Source: Bacteriovoracaceae bacterium (GTDB lineage Bacteria; Bdellovibrionota; Bacteriovoracia; Bacteriovoracales; Bacteriovoracaceae). From it: a stretch of 12,451 nt of DNA. The stretch spans positions 1 through 12,451 of the forward strand of contig SKIL01000368.1 in NCBI GenBank assembly GCA_007116425.1. The letters run 5' to 3'. Below are positions 7,831-12,451 of this stretch, piece by piece. The notes beneath the pieces are model-generated. The model was not told the origin of the DNA, searched no databases, and was given only the letters and a program-made list of their open reading frames with translations. How positions within the stretch are numbered: the first letter of the stretch is position 1; each line of letters opens with the position of its first letter. A program made the translations under genes and the position numbers.

Positions 7831-8898
7831 TCATTTTAAAATAAGTTTAAATAATTCCTCATAGCACTTCCAAATTGTGACTGAAGAATAATTTGATGCG
7901 GGCCCATTATCTAAACTTTTTGATGCATCCGTCGAGCTTTTAAACGCGACATCTTTTAAAAAAGTGTCAATCTCGATATATCGAAAACGATCAGTCAGAG
8001 AGTCCCCAATCATTTTTGCGTGACACAGTGAAAGATTAAATTCCTCACAGGCCTGTAAAAGCATTCCCGGCAGAGGTTTACGATCAATACTTTTACATGC
8101 GTACTCAGAGTCTGGGTTATCTGAGTTCTCAAGATAAGGACAATAAATCCACGAGTTTGCTTGAGAAAGAGAGAATTTTTGCCAATCTAGGCCTCTTTGT
8201 AAAAAGTGGTCTGACAGTAAACATCGCATATGTTCATGAACTTTATTTACATCCGAAGCTTGATAATAACCTCGGGCAACACCAGACTGATTTGTTAACA
8301 CAAAGGCGTCAAAATTGTGCTCATAAGCATTAACGATAAAGTCAACAAATCCATCAAACAACTCAACTCGGCCCACTTCACCAACATACCCGTGATTGAT
8401 ATTAATTATCCCATCGCGATCTAAAAAAAGGACTCTCTCCTGTCCTGAAACAATGGGAGAGCGGTAATCTGGTATCAAATTTATTCGGCATAGTTCGCTA
8501 AAACTTTGAAAATCGAGTTTATCTTCATCCCACTCTAGCTCACAACAATACTGAGATATGCTGACGACTTTTTTTATGTCGAAACAATCAAAAGAAGGCC
8601 AATAAATAAGTCCGCTAAACTTTAAACTCCGATGGTAAAAACATGTTGGATGCTGCTCATCAGAAGCTGAAGATAAAAAATTGAGATAAGTTTTTGCCCA
8701 CCTCTTAAGATAGCAAAAATCAAGATAAAAACATTCTCTTGCTTTCAGATCGAATGGAGACTCAAAAGTAAAAAACCCGGTCTTAGGAGAAGCTTCACTA
8801 CTTAATGACTGCAATTGTGAAAATGGCCGAAAAACTAAATCGTCATCAGCGTTACTAATATCTATTTTAGAGTCAGAAAAAAATAAAAATTCTTTCAT
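7831..8898 (-). CDS. HAD-IIIA (GmhB/HisB-like) phosphatase with an unknown N-terminal domain
   Basis: 355 residues. Residues 155-355 are a HAD phosphatase of the GmhB/histidinol-phosphatase type: motif I LFLDRDGIININHGYV (nucleophile Asp160, Asp162), motif II LTNQSGVARGYY (201-212), DRKPLPGML (272-280), and motif IV MIGDSLTDR (Asp299, Asp303). In GmhB this removes the 7-phosphate of heptose bisphosphate for LPS core. The zinc loop keeps family spacing (Cys253, Cys268) but the usual His is Tyr255 and the last Cys is Ser270, so metal binding is doubtful. Residues 1-150 are an extra, Cys/Phe-rich domain I do not recognise. The start chosen is ATG 8898, which overlaps the upstream stop as TGATG; there is no Shine-Dalgarno, so translation is probably coupled. 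A TTG 30 nt upstream would extend the frame but lacks support. The substrate is unknown; no other heptose gene is nearby. Confidence 0.85.
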   Translation of the reverse strand: MKEFLFFSDSKIDISNADDDLVFRPFSQLQSLSSEASPKTGFFTFESPFDLKARECFYLDFCYLKRWAKTYLNFLSSASDEQHPTCFYHRSLKFSGLIYWPSFDCFDIKKVVSISQYCCELEWDEDKLDFQSFSELCRINLIPDYRSPIVSGQERVLFLDRDGIININHGYVGEVGRVELFDGFVDFIVNAYEHNFDAFVLTNQSGVARGYYQASDVNKVHEHMRCLLSDHFLQRGLDWQKFSLSQANSWIYCPYLENSDNPDSEYACKSIDRKPLPGMLLQACEEFNLSLCHAKMIGDSLTDRFRYIEIDTFLKDVAFKSSTDASKSLDNGPASNYSSVTIWKCYEELFKLILK

Positions 8899-10007
8899 CA
8901 AAGATGATCCCCATAGCGAACAGAGCAATTTACTTTATGGCCAGCAGTCGTAAAACGATTCATAGGCTTAATCCTTACCTGAAATTTAAAGTGCTCAAAT
9001 AGAATCTCAAAAGAACTAATTTTCACTTGATCTAAATTCGCTTTAAAATCAAACGATCTACTTCCAAGTAAATAGTCTTGTGGATTCATTATTACACTTC
9101 GTGAAAACTTGTAACCTCCATCCACTCCCTTCGAGTAAAAGCAAATCGCAAGATTCATATTTAAAGAGCTAAAGCCTAATAGAGGCAAAAGACATTTGTA
9201 AAATAACTCGCTGTCCAAACGATAGAATTCATACATTTCTTTATGAATGGCATTAATGATCGGCCTGTAACTGGCCTGCACAATTTCTCGCAACTCTTGG
9301 GGTAATTGACCTGGAAGAGAAGAAAGTCCCGTTGTTTGCCAAAAGCTTTCAAAAAATTGTCGCTTTGAGATGCCCGCACCTTGGCCTTTTATACGTTGCT
9401 TGACCCAATCATTCCAATCAGATGTAAGCCCTGCAGATTCACAAATATCAACTGTCATGGTGTCAAATGAAAGGTCGACAATTTGGTCTAATCGAGATTG
9501 GGCCTGCGAAGCATTTGAAAAGGCCGAAAAATAGCGCTCTAAAAAGCTTTTAACGCCTCCACTTTTTGTATTCACATAAGCATGGTCCTTGCAAAGCTTG
9601 AGGCTAACCGGATAAAGCTCACCTTGGCCATCTTTGATCAAAATGTCAGACTCATAACTATCTGCTGACTTTTCCTGCTCACTTAACTTACCCAAAACAT
9701 CGATCATTTTGATATTTTCAACAGAAAGGCAGAGCTTATCTTGTAGGTAAGTCGTGAAATCACGATAAAAAGACTCACTTAAGGCCGGAAATGAGTTCAA
9801 AATATCAGGGCGTCTAGACCTTAACCATCCCTCATACTGTGATAAGCGATTTCTGAGGGAAACATTTACCCGACTAAGGAACTCGGCTTCGACACCAGCT
9901 TGCCGCGCCAGCTTGTGAGCAAGGATAAACTCAAAAAGATTGCCCTTAAACTCATTTAAGAGCGCCTCTTCCTGAGCAGTATTGTCTTCAAAATAACTTT
10001 CTTTCAT
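8898..10007 (-). CDS. Unknown protein, possible PD-(D/E)xK-like nuclease fold
   Basis: 369 residues, no signal peptide, presumably cytosolic. I do not recognise the family. The N-terminal helix reads NEFKGNLFEFILAHKLAR (Glu26), of the kind that opens many restriction-endonuclease-like folds. Downstream come SDILIKDG (Asp121), then YPVSLKLCKDHAYVNTKSGG with Ser135-x-Lys137, and Glu157 in SFLER. Asp, then S-x-K, then a later Glu recalls the variant active site known from the Cfr10I/Bse634I/NgoMIV endonucleases, although the Lys-to-Glu distance (20) is longer here. The C-terminal 150 residues show no motif. This is an inference from pattern, not a family hit. The start ATG 10007 has no good Shine-Dalgarno. 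The gene is first of a cassette with the HAD gene (TGATG overlap) and diverges from pyrB. Confidence 0.75.
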   Translation of the reverse strand: MKESYFEDNTAQEEALLNEFKGNLFEFILAHKLARQAGVEAEFLSRVNVSLRNRLSQYEGWLRSRRPDILNSFPALSESFYRDFTTYLQDKLCLSVENIKMIDVLGKLSEQEKSADSYESDILIKDGQGELYPVSLKLCKDHAYVNTKSGGVKSFLERYFSAFSNASQAQSRLDQIVDLSFDTMTVDICESAGLTSDWNDWVKQRIKGQGAGISKRQFFESFWQTTGLSSLPGQLPQELREIVQASYRPIINAIHKEMYEFYRLDSELFYKCLLPLLGFSSLNMNLAICFYSKGVDGGYKFSRSVIMNPQDYLLGSRSFDFKANLDQVKISSFEILFEHFKFQVRIKPMNRFTTAGHKVNCSVRYGDHL

Positions 10008-10039
10008 AGTATTAAATATCGTAGAAAAATTGTTTTCAA

Positions 10040-10068
10040 ATCTTACCCCCTGTTTTAGACTGTTGCAA
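10040..10068 (-). promoter_or_regulatory. Probable promoter of the 10007-7473 cassette
   Basis: On the minus strand TTGCAA (10068-10063) is followed by 17 nt and TAAGAT (10045-10040), each a 4/6 match. It predicts a leader of about 26 nt before ATG 10007. The -35 lies inside one arm of the inverted repeat at 10063-10083. A second arrangement, TTGAAA-17-TTTAAT ending 3 nt before the ATG, would give a nearly leaderless transcript and would suit the missing Shine-Dalgarno. Confidence 0.4.
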
Positions 10069-10083
10069 AGTAACTATTTGCAA
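10063..10083. promoter_or_regulatory. Perfect inverted repeat in the divergent pyrB/cassette promoter region
   Basis: Arms TTGCAAA (10063-10069) and TTTGCAA (10077-10083) are separated by 7 nt. The symmetry and spacing suit a dimeric repressor or activator site. It overlaps the probable -35 of the minus-strand cassette and lies 17 nt before the pyrB start codon, so one regulator could act on both sides. No clear -35/-10 pair for pyrB was found nearby. It could also be a leader hairpin. Confidence 0.45.
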
Positions 10084-10100
10084 TTTAAGGCCATTAACCC

Positions 10101-11165
10101 ATGCGCAATTTTCCTTCAGTGCTTGAAAAGATAGCTGACCTCAATATCAATCAGATTGAGGGGCTTTTATCTTTGGCCAACAAATTTAAAAGAAGAGAAA
10201 ACTATAAATATGAACCTAGTCTTTTTTTAGGTCGTCAGCCCATCGTGGCCAACTCATTTCTAGAAAACTCTACAAGAACAAAAAACTCTTTCGCTCTCGC
10301 TATTCAGCGATTAGGTTGCACTTATTTAGACTTTAATACCGAAACCTCTAGTCTTAAAAAAGGTGAGAGCCTAGACCAAACGCTCCTTACACTCTTTGCC
10401 CAAGGTGTTGACCTATGTGTCATTAGAAGCTCTGTTTCTAAAGAACTTGAAACTTTTAAAAATAATCCACCTATCCGTATCATAAATGGTGGAGATGGAA
10501 TTCATGAACACCCGACTCAGGCGCTTCTTGACCTTATGACAATAAGAGATCACGCCATGAGAAAGGAAAATTTAGAGCTTGCAGATTCAGATATTGAAGT
10601 TGATATAGACAGTTTTAAAGTGCTAAAGGGAAAGAAAATAAGCATTATCGGAGACTGCAAACATTCTCGAGTCACTCACTCATTAATTGCATTACTTCCA
10701 CAATTTGGGATGCAAGTAAACTTATGCGGGCCAGAATTTTTTCATATGTCGCAAAGAGATATTGAGCACTATGCTCAAAAAAACCAAAAGATGATCACAC
10801 AGACAACATCTCTTGATCAATCGCTAGAGGATACTGACTATATCTATCTCCTGCGAATTCAAAAAGAACGCCACTTGAACAAGGATATTTCTTCACCCAC
10901 GGTACTTAAAACGATGCAAGATTATCATAAACTCTATGGACTCTCGCTTGAAAAGTTTGAAAAGCTTGGTCAAAAGATTCCAGTTCTCCATCCAGGTCCG
11001 GCCAATATAGGTGTAGAACTTTGCCAAAAATTAATCGATTCAAATCACTACTACGGTCACGAGCAAGTGGTTAATTCAGTATATATGAGAATGGCCATCA
11101 TTACTGCTATTCTTAAAAATGGAGATAAAAACGTTGGATGCATTAATAATGTGCCCATTCGCTAA
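10101..11165 (+). CDS. pyrB: Aspartate carbamoyltransferase catalytic subunit
   Basis: It condenses carbamoyl phosphate with aspartate to carbamoyl aspartate, the committed step of pyrimidine synthesis, as a cytosolic trimer. Evidence: the carbamoyl-phosphate loop FLENSTRTKNSF (53-64), SSLKKGESL (Lys86/87, the lysine contributed to the neighbouring active site), GDGIHEHPTQALLDL (131-145), GDCKHSRVTHS (184-194), LLRIQKER (240-247), which marks ATCase rather than ornithine carbamoyltransferase, and HPGPANIGVEL (287-297). At 354 aa it is some 45 residues longer than usual, mostly from an acidic insertion at about 151-175 (NLELADSDIEVDIDSF) before the second domain and a short C-terminal tail. 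In the HPGP motif the Arg usual in NRGVE is Ile293. The start ATG has AAGG 10 nt upstream. carA follows after 86 nt on the same strand, with no pyrI in between. Confidence 0.95.
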   Translation: MRNFPSVLEKIADLNINQIEGLLSLANKFKRRENYKYEPSLFLGRQPIVANSFLENSTRTKNSFALAIQRLGCTYLDFNTETSSLKKGESLDQTLLTLFAQGVDLCVIRSSVSKELETFKNNPPIRIINGGDGIHEHPTQALLDLMTIRDHAMRKENLELADSDIEVDIDSFKVLKGKKISIIGDCKHSRVTHSLIALLPQFGMQVNLCGPEFFHMSQRDIEHYAQKNQKMITQTTSLDQSLEDTDYIYLLRIQKERHLNKDISSPTVLKTMQDYHKLYGLSLEKFEKLGQKIPVLHPGPANIGVELCQKLIDSNHYYGHEQVVNSVYMRMAIITAILKNGDKNVGCINNVPIR

Positions 11166-11251
11166 ACTATCAAAGCACCTTAATAGTTACTCCATTAATT
11201 CGAGTTACCTCTTTACCATTTTTAATTCCCTAAATATTTTTTGGAGAAATC

Positions 11252-12451
11252 ATGACAGATCCAAATACTACGAACAAAGCAAATAGTAAGCGAGAAAAGT
11301 TCTATCGACAGCTTAATCAAACTAAGGCCTATCTACATTTTCTTAATGGCCCTTCGTTTGAAGGTTACTTAAACATCCCTTCAAATCATGAACTTTTAAA
11401 AGATGGAATCTGGGGTGAAGCGGCCTTTACATCTGGAATGACTGGCTACCAAGAGACAATATCAGATCCTTCCTTTTTAGGTCAGCATATTATTTTTTCA
11501 GCTCCACACATTGGAAACTACGAATCTTCACCAAAGCAAAATCAATCCAGTCAAACTCATGCTAGCTCAATTATTGCGAAAGACTTTTCATATAACCAGT
11601 ATCTATACGAAATTCATCAAGAGCAAAAAACACCACTTTTTACTTGCTTAGATACCCGCTCACTTGTTCGATTAATTACTCAAAAAAGATCTGATCACAT
11701 TACAGTTATCTCAACGTCTCCCACTCCGCCTTCAGAAAAAGAATTTTCACAAGCTCAGTTAAAGTGCGAGAGGCTTGATTTGGTTTCAGTAGAAAGTGCT
11801 ATTGAAGAAATCCCGGGCGAAAACCCAATCGTTCTTATCGATTATGGATGTAAACAAGCAATAATTGAGAGAATTAAAACATTCAAACGCCCTTTTGTAA
11901 GACTTCCATATAATGTAACAGCACAAGAGGTATTAAGGTACAATCCAAGGCTTATATTTTTATCCAATGGACCTGGAGACCCTAAAAAATACATCGAACA
12001 AATTGAAGTTGTGAAATCACTTCTAACTACTAATATACCAATCAGAGGGATTTGCTTAGGGCACCAACTAATCGGTATGGCATTAGGTGCACAAACATTT
12101 AAGCTCCCATTTGGCCAAAGAGGAGTTAATCACCCAGTTCTTGATCATGTAAGTGGAGAGGTTTTGATAACGAGTCAAAACCATGGCTACTCCATTGAAG
12201 AAAGTTCTTTTAATCAAATTTCTGAAGCTCTTAAAAACCCACTTAAAAAAGAAATTATCATTCAACACACTTCTATCTTTGATCAATCGATTGAAGGGAT
12301 CAGTAGTCTCGACCATCACTTAAAGTCTGTTCAGTTCCACCCAGAAGCTCATCCGGGGCCTAGTGATGCAGACGTCTTTTTTTGTGAAATAGAGTCTTTC
12401 CTAGATCTCCATGAAAAACAAGAGTCTCCTTCACCAATTGAAAAAACAAAA
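11252..12451 (+). CDS. carA: Carbamoyl-phosphate synthase small subunit (open at the right edge)
   Basis: It hydrolyses glutamine and channels ammonia to CarB to make carbamoyl phosphate for pyrimidines and arginine. 400 residues are visible with no stop. The N-terminal CarA domain shows GEAAFTSGMTGYQE and SAPHIGNYES; the class-I amidotransferase domain shows SNGPGDP, GICLGHQ with nucleophile Cys268 (E. coli Cys269), SQNHGYS, and VQFHPEAHPGP with His363 and Glu365. All three triad residues are present. There is an extra leader of about 20 polar residues before the first conserved strand, and the frame runs on for a polar tail (KQESPSPIEKTK) after the normal end of the domain. The start ATG has GGAG 5 nt upstream. 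It is the second gene of the operon after pyrB; carB may follow outside the window, which cannot be seen. Confidence 0.95.
   Translation, partial: MTDPNTTNKANSKREKFYRQLNQTKAYLHFLNGPSFEGYLNIPSNHELLKDGIWGEAAFTSGMTGYQETISDPSFLGQHIIFSAPHIGNYESSPKQNQSSQTHASSIIAKDFSYNQYLYEIHQEQKTPLFTCLDTRSLVRLITQKRSDHITVISTSPTPPSEKEFSQAQLKCERLDLVSVESAIEEIPGENPIVLIDYGCKQAIIERIKTFKRPFVRLPYNVTAQEVLRYNPRLIFLSNGPGDPKKYIEQIEVVKSLLTTNIPIRGICLGHQLIGMALGAQTFKLPFGQRGVNHPVLDHVSGEVLITSQNHGYSIEESSFNQISEALKNPLKKEIIIQHTSIFDQSIEGISSLDHHLKSVQFHPEAHPGPSDADVFFCEIESFLDLHEKQESPSPIEKTK

Noticed and set aside
8899..8928. TTG start extending the HAD protein by 10 residues
   Set aside because: It lies inside the upstream gene without a ribosome site; the TGATG overlap at 8898 is the more usual coupled start.
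11165..11188. Inverted repeat AACTAT/ATAGTT just after pyrB
   Set aside because: Six A/T-rich base pairs with a 12-nt loop are too weak for a terminator, and no T-run follows.
12083..12319. Minus-strand open frame of 78 codons
   Set aside because: Antisense to the amidotransferase domain of carA, which carries the full catalytic triad.

Overview
The window looks like chromosomal DNA of a Gram-negative, fairly AT-rich bacterium (roughly 40% GC by eye, not counted). It encodes a peptidoglycan glycosyltransferase, several exported proteins with signal peptides and a probable lipoprotein. The mix of a fibronectin-III/SUMF1-type lipoprotein, a long Cys-containing exported protein of no recognised family and an E. 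coli-like lipoate ligase would suit a low-GC predatory relative of Bdellovibrio (Bacteriovorax/Halobacteriovorax type). That assignment is inference. No mobile element, tRNA, rRNA or CRISPR array was seen.

Layout. Everything from 10007 down to 1 is on the minus strand; from 10101 to the right edge genes run on the plus strand. Reading the minus strand in its own direction: (i) a three-gene cassette, 10007 to 7473, encoding a nuclease-like protein of unknown family, a HAD phosphatase with an unrecognised N-terminal domain joined to it by a TGATG stop/start overlap, and a small exported protein, closed by a strong hairpin at 7437-7460; (ii) a single-gene unit, 7305-5815, for a FN3-FN3-SUMF1 lipoprotein; (iii) a unit starting from a good sigma-70-type promoter at 5722-5750, with a 696-residue exported protein of unknown function, then a monofunctional GT51 glycosyltransferase, then lipoate-protein ligase A (3-nt gap between the last two); (iv) an ABC exporter gene with its own probable promoter, cut by the left edge just before its Walker A motif.

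The plus-strand arm is a pyrimidine-biosynthesis operon: pyrB (aspartate carbamoyltransferase) followed by carA (glutaminase subunit of carbamoyl-phosphate synthase). CarA helps make carbamoyl phosphate and PyrB condenses it with aspartate. carA is still open at the right edge.

The least explained part is the divergent junction and the cassette beside pyrB. The 93-nt space between the arms holds a perfect 7-7-7 inverted repeat overlapping the probable -35 box of the cassette. The first protein has a plausible PD-(D/E)xK-like constellation in the S-x-K variant. The second is a GmhB-like HAD enzyme that keeps the catalytic residues and the zinc-loop spacing but has lost two of four zinc ligands. 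Three start codons or gene ends needed correction or manual extension: the 696-aa gene starts at ATG 5678, the HAD gene at ATG 8898, and the two edge genes (ABC exporter, carA) run off the window.
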